DNA from: Pseudomonadota bacterium
GTDB taxonomy: Bacteria; Desulfobacterota; Desulfobacteria; Desulfobacterales; ETH-SRB1
Direction: 5' to 3'
DNA length: 13,099 nt
Assembly (NCBI GenBank): GCA_018897415.1
Contig: JAHIKR010000124.1
Location: forward strand, 1-13,099
Both the position numbers and the translations under genes were made by a program. The notes beneath the pieces are model-generated. The model made no database searches, had not been told where the DNA came from, and saw only the letters and a list, made by a program, of their open reading frames with translations. This document shows positions 1 to 5,790 of the stretch, one piece after another (position 1 is the stretch's first letter; every line of letters starts with the position of its first letter).

Positions 1-145
1 TAGCAGCTAAAAGAATATCTAATGCTTTTTTATAAAGCAGTTCTTCCCCATAAATCAAATATACAGGAGTAAACTTATTCTTTGTCTTATCTTTTGACAG
101 GGTCTGGAGATAATCCCCCAGTTCTTTAGCTTTAAACTCAGCCAT
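1..145 (-). CDS. holA: DNA polymerase III subunit delta (HolA), N-terminal part, cut by window edge
   Basis: Only the first 48 codons lie inside the window; the gene reads leftward and continues past base 1 with no stop. The visible protein starts MAEFKAKELGDYLQTL and reaches PVYLIYGEELLYKKALDILL. The PVYLIYGEE segment followed by a helix is the usual start of the HolA fold, the clamp-loader subunit that opens the beta sliding clamp; this assignment is by family recognition from a short stretch. The ATG at 143-145 has no convincing Shine-Dalgarno sequence before it. Its upstream side faces the repeat and insertion sequence at 158-1838, so that insertion may separate it from older regulatory DNA. 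Another P-loop-like or unrelated protein is possible but less likely. Confidence 0.7.
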   Translation of the reverse strand, partial: MAEFKAKELGDYLQTLSKDKTKNKFTPVYLIYGEELLYKKALDILLAA

Positions 146-157
146 CTTTAGTATTAG

Positions 158-181
158 ATTTGTAATAATTTAGCCACAAAG
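158..181 (+). repeat. Left arm of inverted repeat flanking the IS110 unit
   Basis: The segment reads ATTTGTAATAATTTAGCCAC and then AAAG. Reverse-complementing 1815-1838 gives the same sequence at 21 of 24 positions. It could be a terminal repeat of a larger mobile unit, or one arm of an older palindromic element that the IS110 copy entered. Confidence 0.7.
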
Positions 182-258
182 ACTCTAAGACACTAAGATT
201 ATAATATTATTCTCTTAAAATTCATATCCCTTCTTTGTGTCTTCGTGCCTGGTTTATT
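171..258. repeat. Imperfect palindromic intergenic repeat (REP/MITE-like)
   Basis: The left part (171-200) carries CACAAAGACTCTAAGACAC and the right part (228-258) carries TTCTTTGTGTCTTCGTGCC. The shared core is AAGACAC(A/T)AAG in inverted orientation. Such CACAAAGACAC-type tracts are common dispersed intergenic repeats in proteobacteria; that point is from general knowledge. The 27-base centre is AT-rich and would form the loop. Members of the IS110 family often insert into palindromic extragenic repeats, so this may be the target of the neighbouring element. Confidence 0.55.
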
Positions 259-365
259 GTAGTCAAATATTTTTTAAATTTTTAATCTTATGTAAAAGTC
301 ATCTTTCCCAATCCTGGTATTTGAGAGTCTCAACAGAGCTCTGATCTTGCTTCATTGGAGTTTAG

Positions 366-455
366 ATGACAGACGGGGAGTTATTAAAGCTTAGCGAGAA
401 GATCGAAAAAATCGTCTTAATGGCGCAAATGATAATCCCCCCGCCTTTCACCTAA
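366..455 (+). CDS. Possible 29-residue ORF at the IS 3' end, doubtful
   Basis: ATG at 366 is preceded by TTGGAG at a suitable distance, and the frame runs to TAA at 453-455, giving a peptide that begins MTDGELLKLSEKIEK and ends PPPFT. The middle would be an amphipathic helix. It overlaps the last bases of the convergent transposase gene and lies over the nested hairpin at 375-440, so the RNA structure may be the real reason for the sequence. I do not recognise a family. Confidence 0.15.
   Translation: MTDGELLKLSEKIEKIVLMAQMIIPPPFT
375..440 (-). ncRNA. Nested imperfect hairpin beside transposase stop; candidate bridge (guide) RNA segment
   Basis: Three helices stack with internal loops between them. 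Bases 375-386 pair with 430-440 (GGGGA with TCCCC, TTAT with ATAA, one bulged G). Then 394-396 pair with 424-426 (GCG with CGC). Then 399-406 pair with 412-418 (AAGA-T-CGA with TCGTCTT) around an A-rich loop. It starts 11 bases beyond the transposase stop codon. IS110-family recombinases use an IS-encoded RNA with stem-loops and internal loops that pair with target and donor DNA; in the IS1111 subgroup it lies at this end. The assignment is an inference from position and shape only. Confidence 0.35.
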
Positions 456-1708
456 GCAGCTAATTTAAAATCATGTTTTCTGTTATAGTTTTCATCATAT
501 TTGGCATTATCACGGGCAAGCGCGAATATTATTCGCAAAAGCTTCCTGGATACTGCAACCAATGCCTTTATTTTGGGAGTACCATTACTAAGCATCTTTT
601 GGTACTTTGCATGCATAATTCCATGGGACTTAACAGCATTAATAGCAGCAAAAAACAAAAGCTTTCTTATCAATGCCCGGCCTCGTTTAGAAATATGATG
701 TCTCCCTCTATGCTTTCCGGAACTAACCTCAAAGAGATCAAGCCCGGCAAGTTTCATTACCTCAGGTATTGTATTAAATTTGTTAAAATCACCCACTTCT
801 CCTATCAAACCTGCAGCTGTTATATGTCCGATCCCTTTAATGGACAATATACTGTGACTGTAAGGAATCTGTTCCAGATGCTCAATCATCTGTTCTTCCA
901 GGCTTTCAATATATCTGTTTTCACTTTCTATATTAGAAACAAGATGGCTCGTCTCGAAAATCACACTTTCTTTGCCTTCAGTAATTCCTACAGATTGTTC
1001 TGCGGCATTATAAAGCTCTTCACCGCGGTCAATGCCGAACCTTCCACGGCTGATTTTTCTTACGATATTACAAAGCGTCCCAATACCAGTGGATACAATA
1101 CTTTCAGGATCAGGATAATTTTTAATCAGATACATGCCGGTCTTTGTGGATGGTTTAATAATGCTCACAAGTTCCGGGAATATCACAAAAACAAGATGCT
1201 GAAGCTGATTATTCATGGCTGTTCTGCGCTCTATCGCCCGTTCTCTTGCATGAGTAAGCCTGCGCAGCTGTGCTGCAGCGCCTTCAGGAACAACAACTGT
1301 CAAAGCATGGCCAAGGGAAATAACATCTGCGATCACACGAGGATCCTTTTTGTCTGTCTTGTTGGGAGAATTGCCAGTCAATTCTTTAATTCTTTTAGTG
1401 TGCATTGGGTTCACCTGAACCAGATTAACCGGCTTCTTTCTCAAATAATTAGATATCGGCTCAGCATATGGCCCTGTGGACTCAAATCCGATTACAGCCT
1501 CATCAAGCATGTGTTCTTCTTTAAACCTGCAAAGCTTTTTCCAAAATTTTTTAAAGCTTTGACCGGTGTTATAAAACGGAAACGGTTTAACATCCTGATT
1601 TTTAGGGGTTCTGAAATAACCATAATGAACGTTTTTACCAATATCCAAAGCAACAATAAGTGTTTTTTCGTTGATAATTTTAACTTTTTCAGCTTTATTA
1701 GGTTTCAT
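452..1708 (-). CDS. IS110-family transposase (DEDD recombinase)
   Basis: This 418-residue protein is an IS110-type recombinase, which moves its element with a RuvC-like DEDD catalytic domain and a C-terminal serine domain. The N-terminal domain shows ALDIGK with Asp22, GFESTG with Glu76, and DKKDPRVIAD with Asp119 and Asp122, matching the four acidic residues. A helix-hairpin-helix-like LSIKGIGHITAAGLIGEVGD (about 288-307) opens the C-terminal Transposase_20 domain. It is followed by SSGKHRGRHHISKRG (about 329-343), which carries the serine pair where the family's nucleophile is expected. The usual Ala after the second Asp of DxxD is Pro here. I chose ATG at 1708 because GAGGAG precedes it by 8 bases; an in-frame ATG at 1741 would add 11 residues but lies inside the hairpin loop. 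The length is typical and no frame break is seen, so it may be active. Confidence 0.93.
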   Translation of the reverse strand: MKPNKAEKVKIINEKTLIVALDIGKNVHYGYFRTPKNQDVKPFPFYNTGQSFKKFWKKLCRFKEEHMLDEAVIGFESTGPYAEPISNYLRKKPVNLVQVNPMHTKRIKELTGNSPNKTDKKDPRVIADVISLGHALTVVVPEGAAAQLRRLTHARERAIERRTAMNNQLQHLVFVIFPELVSIIKPSTKTGMYLIKNYPDPESIVSTGIGTLCNIVRKISRGRFGIDRGEELYNAAEQSVGITEGKESVIFETSHLVSNIESENRYIESLEEQMIEHLEQIPYSHSILSIKGIGHITAAGLIGEVGDFNKFNTIPEVMKLAGLDLFEVSSGKHRGRHHISKRGRALIRKLLFFAAINAVKSHGIMHAKYQKMLSNGTPKIKALVAVSRKLLRIIFALARDNAKYDENYNRKHDFKLAA

Positions 1709-1775
1709 GGCTATACTCCTCTTTTGATTTTTGTTAACCAACTTCCTATTGGCTTAAATCAAAATGAGTATAGCC
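1709..1775 (-). promoter_or_regulatory. Hairpin that sequesters the transposase ribosome binding site
   Basis: On the plus strand GGCTATACTC (1709-1718) is matched exactly by GAGTATAGCC (1766-1775). Inside it, TTTTGATTT (1722-1730) matches AAATCAAAA (1756-1764), and a further inner pairing of TTAACCAA with TTGG(C)TTAA closes the loop. Read on the minus strand, the 3' arm contains the GAGGAG that serves the transposase ATG at 1708, so a transcript entering from outside would fold and hide it. In the other direction the stem is followed by TTTTTAATTTTT, which resembles a plus-strand intrinsic terminator. Confidence 0.65.
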
Positions 1776-1793
1776 TTTTTAATTTTTATTCAA
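1767..1793 (-). promoter_or_regulatory. Candidate transposase promoter (TTGAAT / TATACT)
   Basis: On the minus strand TTGAAT (1788-1793) and TATACT (1767-1772) are separated by 15 bases, slightly short for sigma70. The -10 box falls within the 5' arm of the hairpin, so a transcript starting 6-8 bases later would lack that arm and leave the ribosome binding site open. No measured start supports this. Confidence 0.35.
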
Positions 1794-1814
1794 GGCTTAC
1801 TGCAATATAGCAAG

Positions 1815-1838
1815 CTTAGTGGCTAACCTATTACAAAT
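1815..1838 (-). repeat. Right arm of inverted repeat flanking the IS110 unit
   Basis: CTTAGTGGCTAACCTATTAC plus AAAT is the inverted partner of 158-181, with three mismatches. It ends three bases before the prfB ribosome binding site. Confidence 0.7.
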
Positions 1839-1840
1839 TA

Positions 1841-1854
1841 AGGAGGAAAAAATG
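1841..1854 (+). promoter_or_regulatory. Strong ribosome binding site and ATG of prfB
   Basis: AGGAGG (1841-1846) lies five bases before ATG (1852-1854). It fixes the start of the short zero-frame of release factor 2, which would be missed if the gene were begun in the downstream frame. Confidence 0.85.
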
Positions 1855-2944
1855 TCTATAGAACTCAAGCAAACTATAAAGGAACTTTATCTTAAATTAG
1901 AACATCTGAAGGACTATCTTTGACGTCGAAGAAAAATCAAAAAGATTAAAAGAAATTGAGAGCCTGATTGCAAAAGATAGCTTCTGGGATAAACAAGAAG
2001 AAACTACGTCAATTCTAAAAGAACGGGCATTGCTTACAAGCAAGGTCGAAAGTTTTAACAAGCTTTTTAGCGACCTTGAAGAATGTGAAATACTGCTGGA
2101 TTTAGCCCTCGATGAATCAGACACAGATACTATCGAAGAAGTCTCCCTCCAAACCGAAGTAATAGACAAAAAAATCAGTAAACTTTCACTCGAGCTGATG
2201 CTTGATGGCGAAGATGATAAAAATAATGCTATTGTTTCAATCAATGCAGGCGCCGGCGGAACCGATGCTCAGGACTGGGCTGAAATGCTTTTCAGAATGT
2301 ATATGAGATGGATTGAACGAAAAGGCTTTCAGGTCAATATAATTGACTTTCAGCCTGGTGATGAAGCAGGAATTAAAGGTGTTACTTTTACCGCAAGCGG
2401 AGAATATGCATATGGATACCTTAAGGCGGAAAAAGGAGTTCACCGCCTGGTTAGAATCTCTCCATTTAATGCAAGCCACAAAAGGCAGACATCCTTTGCT
2501 TCTGTATTTGTCTATCCGGAAATTGATAAAACAATCGTCATAGATATCGACGATAAAGACTTGCGTATAGATGTCTACAGGGCAAGCGGAGCCGGAGGAC
2601 AACATGTTAATAAAACAAGCAGCGCTGTCCGCATTACACACATTCCTACCAGGATAGTTGTCCAGTGCCAGCAGGAAAAATCACAGCACAGAAACAAAGA
2701 AATGGCAATGAAGGTGCTTAAGGCGAGACTATATCAAGATGAAAAGCAGAAGCAGGATGAAAAAAAACAAAAACTGCATGACAGCAAGGATGAAATAGCA
2801 TGGGGCAGCCAGATAAGGTCATATGTCCTTCATCCTTACCAGATGGTCAAGGATCACCGAATAAATCTTGAAGTTGGTGACGTCAACAGCGTTCTTGATG
2901 GAGCAATAGATCCTTTCATAGAAGGAGTACTTCTTTCACGATAG
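1852..2944 (+). CDS. prfB: Peptide chain release factor 2, with programmed +1 frameshift
   Basis: Release factor 2 recognises UGA and UAA in the ribosomal A site and triggers peptide release. The gene has two frames. Codons 1-23 run from ATG at 1852 to CTT at 1918-1920 and meet an in-frame TGA at 1921; skipping T1921 continues into the main frame, giving about 363 residues, close to the 365 of E. coli. SPF (about 203-205), which reads the stop codon, and GGQ (about 248-250, in SGAGGQHVNKT), which enters the peptidyl-transferase centre, are both present. The C-terminal part is complete and ends TAG at 2942-2944. The next gene starts 4 bases later, so the two are probably cotranscribed. The promoter is not clear, because the IS110 unit lies directly upstream. 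Confidence 0.97.
1908..1924 (+). promoter_or_regulatory. prfB autoregulatory +1 frameshift site
   Basis: The bases GAAGGACTATCTTTGAC contain the slippery CTT followed by TGA and C, with a Shine-Dalgarno-like AAGGA a few bases before. E. coli prfB uses AGGGGGTATCTTTGAC in the same layout; the last ten bases are identical. Low RF2 lets the ribosome pause at the weak UGA-C and slip forward, so the protein controls its own synthesis. Confidence 0.93.
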
Positions 2945-2948
2945 CTTT

Positions 2949-3494
2949 ATGAATCCTATTGATATAATTAACAAGTATTATCGAAGCGGTTCAAGGGCAT
3001 ATGAGATTCTAATTCGCCACAGCAAACAGGTCACAAGAAAAGCCCTTGATGCCGCCAAAAAAGTGCCCCAATTAAATCCAGACCTTGATTTTATAAAAGA
3101 AGCTGCGATGCTGCACGATATTGGTATTTTTTTGACGAACACCCATGAATTAGGTTGTAAAGGCAAGATGCCGTATATTTGCCATGGCTACTTGGGCCGT
3201 GAAATACTAGAAAAAATCGGGCTCCAAAGGCATGCTCTTGTCTGCGAACGTCACATAGGCGTGGGCATAACAACCGAAGACATAAAGAACTATGCGCTTC
3301 CGCTGCCAAAACGCGATATGCTTCCTGTTTCAATAGAAGAACAGATAATTTGCTTTGCAGACAAGTTCTTCTCTAAAAATCGGGATTCACTAAAAAAAGA
3401 AAAATCTGTTGAAGATATAAAGCAATACCTTAAACCCTACGGACTTGAAAAAGTCAAAAGGTTTCAATCCTGGGTTGATATGTTTATGGGCTGA
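2949..3494 (+). CDS. HD-domain (HDIG-type) metal-dependent phosphohydrolase
   Basis: A 181-residue soluble protein that is almost entirely one HD domain. The metal-binding residues expected of the family are visible: His24 in LIRHSKQV, His56-Asp57 in AMLHDIGIF, His79 in CHGYLGREI, His102 in ERHIGVGI and Asp138 in CFADKFFSK. HD proteins cleave phosphate esters such as nucleotides or cyclic nucleotides; the substrate here cannot be read from the sequence. There is no signal peptide or added sensor domain. The ATG lies 4 bases after the prfB stop with no ribosome binding site of its own nearby, which suggests translational coupling to release factor 2. It ends five bases from the convergent stop of the operon on the other strand. 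Confidence 0.85.
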   Translation: MNPIDIINKYYRSGSRAYEILIRHSKQVTRKALDAAKKVPQLNPDLDFIKEAAMLHDIGIFLTNTHELGCKGKMPYICHGYLGREILEKIGLQRHALVCERHIGVGITTEDIKNYALPLPKRDMLPVSIEEQIICFADKFFSKNRDSLKKEKSVEDIKQYLKPYGLEKVKRFQSWVDMFMG

Positions 3495-3499
3495 AAAAA

Positions 3500-4921
3500 T
3501 TACCAACCCCAGGTCAGATATTGATGAATAGATCTGGCGGCTTTTCTTCCGGCTCCCATTGCTGAAATCACAGTTGCCTGGCCGGTTACAATGTCACCTC
3601 CGGCCCATACTGCTTTTTTAGTGGTTTTGCCTGTCTCCGGATCAGCTACTATATATCCCCATTTATTTAAATCCAGGCCGGGGGTTGACTTTGTCAGAAG
3701 GGGATTTGCTCCAGAACCTACAGCAACAACCGCTAAATCACAATCCAGCTTGAATTCTGAGCCTTCTATGGGAACAGGCCTACGTCGACCTGATTCATCT
3801 GGTTCACCCAGCTCCATTTTCAGGCATTCCATGCCGATCAGACGTCCTGTTTCATCCCCAAATAGACGTGTAGGAGCAGTCAGCAGAAAAAATTCTATCC
3901 TTTCCTCTTCTGCATGGTGTATTTCAGCCGCCCTTGCAGGCATCTCTTCTCTTGAACGACGGTAGACAATTCTAACTCTTTCAGCTCCAAGACGCATAGC
4001 TGTCCGGGCAGCATCCATTGCAACATTTCCTGCCCCGAATACAGCTACATCTCTTCCAAAGATGAGAGGGGTATCATATTCCGGAAAGAGATAAGCTCTC
4101 ATTAGATTGGAGCGAGTAAGATATTCATTTGCTGAATATACCCCGGAAAGATTCATCCCAGGAATTCTTATAAATGAAGGCAGGCCCGCACCTACTCCTA
4201 TAAAAGCCGCATCAAATCCATCTTTTGAGAGAAGTTCGTCTACTGTACGAATATTGCCGATAATAGAATCAACTTCTATTTTAACACCCATTCCTTCTAA
4301 AAAATCGACCTCCGCCTCAACTATTGCCTTTGGAAGACGGAATTCAGGAATACCATAAAAAAGAACTCCTCCTGTCTTGTGAAGCGCTTCAAATATAGTA
4401 ACCGCGTGTCCCAATCCGATCAAATCTCCTGCCACAGTCAGCCCGGCTGGGCCGCTGCCGATGACTGCAACCTTTTTACCTGTTGAAGCAGATTTTTCCG
4501 GCAATTCAACCAGATTGTTTTCGCGTTCGTAATCTGCACAAAAACGTTCCAGGTTGCCTATGGCGATCGGTTCTCCCTTCTTACCTACAATACATTTCGA
4601 TTCACACTGAAGTTCCTGTGGGCATACACGACCGCTTACAGCAGGCAATGCATTTGTTTCTTTGACTTTTCTGGCTGCCGCAGCAAAATCACCTTTTGCT
4701 ATAAGTGATAAGAACTCCGGTATTTTCACTTGAACCGGACAACCGGTTATGCAGCCGGGTTTTTTGCATTTAAGGCAACGTTTGGCTTCCTTTACAGCAG
4801 TCTCAGGAGAATAACCGTAAGGGACTTCATCAAAATTTCTGGCTCTCAACTCAGGTAACTGCTCCGGCATAGGTTGGCGGGAATTCTTTTCTTTCTTTTT
4901 TTCCATAGAATTCTCTTTCAT
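3500..4921 (-). CDS. nfnB: NfnB/GltD-like flavoprotein: NADPH-binding subunit of a ferredoxin-NADP transhydrogenase
   Basis: This 473-residue protein belongs to the glutamate synthase small subunit (GltD) / NfnB / SudA family. Order of parts: N-terminal double-cluster domain with C49, C52, C57, C61 (CLKCKKPGCITGC) and C100, C106, C110 with Glu103 (GRVCPQELQCESKC); FAD Rossmann motif VIGSGPAG (153-160); NAD(P)H Rossmann motif VFGAGNVAMD (294-303); and the FAD-closing AGGDIVTG (440-447). In NfnAB the FAD of this subunit splits the electrons of NADPH between ferredoxin and NAD. Last gene of the operon, 22 bases after nfnA. No glutamate synthase large subunit is nearby, and nfnA lies directly upstream, so Nfn/Sud is favoured over GltD. 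ATG at 4921 has no good ribosome binding site; ATG at 4906, after AAAGAGA, is an alternative start. The 5-residue difference does not affect any domain. Confidence 0.88.
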   Translation of the reverse strand: MKENSMEKKKEKNSRQPMPEQLPELRARNFDEVPYGYSPETAVKEAKRCLKCKKPGCITGCPVQVKIPEFLSLIAKGDFAAAARKVKETNALPAVSGRVCPQELQCESKCIVGKKGEPIAIGNLERFCADYERENNLVELPEKSASTGKKVAVIGSGPAGLTVAGDLIGLGHAVTIFEALHKTGGVLFYGIPEFRLPKAIVEAEVDFLEGMGVKIEVDSIIGNIRTVDELLSKDGFDAAFIGVGAGLPSFIRIPGMNLSGVYSANEYLTRSNLMRAYLFPEYDTPLIFGRDVAVFGAGNVAMDAARTAMRLGAERVRIVYRRSREEMPARAAEIHHAEEERIEFFLLTAPTRLFGDETGRLIGMECLKMELGEPDESGRRRPVPIEGSEFKLDCDLAVVAVGSGANPLLTKSTPGLDLNKWGYIVADPETGKTTKKAVWAGGDIVTGQATVISAMGAGRKAARSIHQYLTWGW

Positions 4922-4943
4922 CTAAATTAATTACTTAAAAATC

Positions 4944-5789
4944 TTAGACCTTGGAAACTTTGCACTCTGTCTGTTGATAGGTCTGATAGGCCATTGCTTC
5001 ATCTTTCAAATACACAGACTTTCTTTCAAATATTTCTTTCCAGTCTACCTGGTGTCCATCAAATTCAGGACCGTCCACACAGGCAAATTTTGTATTTCCT
5101 CCCACTGTTACCCTGCAACAACCGCACATGCCCGTGCCATCCACCATAATAGGATTAAGGGCAACCATGGTTTTGATATTGTACTGTTTGGTTATATCAG
5201 AACAGTTCATCATCATAAATGTGCAGCCGACAAAATAGCTTCGATCAATCTTTTCACCGGAGTCAATTAGTTTGGCAAAGACCTCTTGTACTCTACCCTT
5301 TGTTCCTTTGGAACCATCGGCCGTACTAACAAAAAACTGATCTGATGCTTCTTTCAGAGATTCTTCCATATATAGTAGATATGCGCTGCGGGCCTCAATG
5401 ATAGAAATAACTTTATTTCCAGCCTCTTTCATGGCCCGTGCAATGGGATAAATAGCTCCAATGCCGTAACAGCCACCTCCACATACAACTGTGCCATAAT
5501 TATCTATACTGGTCGGCTTGCCGAGCGGTCCTGCTATACTATAGATTGTGCCGCCGCTCTTTATTCTGGCCATCTTGGCGGTAGATATGCCCACTTCAAG
5601 GAAGAAAATAGTAATCGTTCCTTTTTCGATATTCCAGTCCGACATACTAAAAGGAACTCTTTCTCCTGTTTCATCCGGCATAATAATCACGAACTGACCA
5701 GGTTTTGCCTTTTCCGCAATACCTGGAACTTCTATCTCTATAAGGTGAATATTGGGTACGATCTCATCTCTACGGACAACCTTGTACAT
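4944..5789 (-). CDS. nfnA: NfnA/SudB-like FAD and [2Fe-2S] subunit (ferredoxin-NADP reductase alpha)
   Basis: A 281-residue protein of the ferredoxin-NADP reductase/dihydroorotate dehydrogenase PyrK type. The FAD domain has RVPFSMSDW (44-52), the nucleotide domain has VVCGGGCYGIGAIYPIA (101-117), and the C-terminal [2Fe-2S] site shows Asp217-x4-Cys222-x2-Cys225-x11-Cys237, the Asp/Cys3 spacing known for NfnA. In Nfn it binds NAD(H) and partners NfnB. The start at 5789 is chosen because GGAGG lies 6 bases before it; the frame is open to an ATG at 5831, which would overlap the upstream gene. Stop and start are joined as TAA-A-ATG, with the ribosome binding site inside the last codons of the nuoG-like gene, so the two are translationally coupled. 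A sulfide dehydrogenase role (SudB) is the main alternative. Confidence 0.88.
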   Translation of the reverse strand: MYKVVRRDEIVPNIHLIEIEVPGIAEKAKPGQFVIIMPDETGERVPFSMSDWNIEKGTITIFFLEVGISTAKMARIKSGGTIYSIAGPLGKPTSIDNYGTVVCGGGCYGIGAIYPIARAMKEAGNKVISIIEARSAYLLYMEESLKEASDQFFVSTADGSKGTKGRVQEVFAKLIDSGEKIDRSYFVGCTFMMMNCSDITKQYNIKTMVALNPIMVDGTGMCGCCRVTVGGNTKFACVDGPEFDGHQVDWKEIFERKSVYLKDEAMAYQTYQQTECKVSKV

Positions 5790-5790
5790 T

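Larger units (their letters stand above)
146..451. other. Intergenic stretch between holA and transposase: palindromic repeat plus IS 3' end
   Basis: This 306-base stretch has no convincing long gene. It holds an inverted-repeat arm (158-181), an imperfect palindromic repeat (171-258), an AT-rich spacer (259-300), a structured segment directly downstream of the transposase stop (375-440), and a possible 29-codon ORF on the plus strand (366-455). Confidence 0.7.
260..1814 (-). mobile_element. IS110-family insertion sequence (approximate limits)
   Basis: The element is defined by its DEDD transposase and by non-coding ends that differ in length: about 190 bases beyond the transposase stop and about 106 bases before its start. 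Limits are approximate, because IS110 elements lack ordinary terminal inverted repeats and make no clear target duplication; I set them at the inner edges of the flanking repeat arms. A long 3' non-coding end with a stable stem would fit the IS1111 subgroup, whose guide RNA lies on that side. The element sits between holA and prfB, two divergent housekeeping genes, and keeps the prfB ribosome binding site intact. Confidence 0.6.

Noticed and set aside
473..1810. Long plus-strand ORF of 445 codons
   Set aside because: It lies wholly antisense to the transposase, and its protein is Phe/Ile/Ser-rich without any family pattern. The minus-strand frame has clear IS110 catalytic motifs.
2237..2641. 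Minus-strand ORF inside prfB
   Set aside because: It is antisense to the conserved SPF and GGQ regions and shows no coding features of its own.
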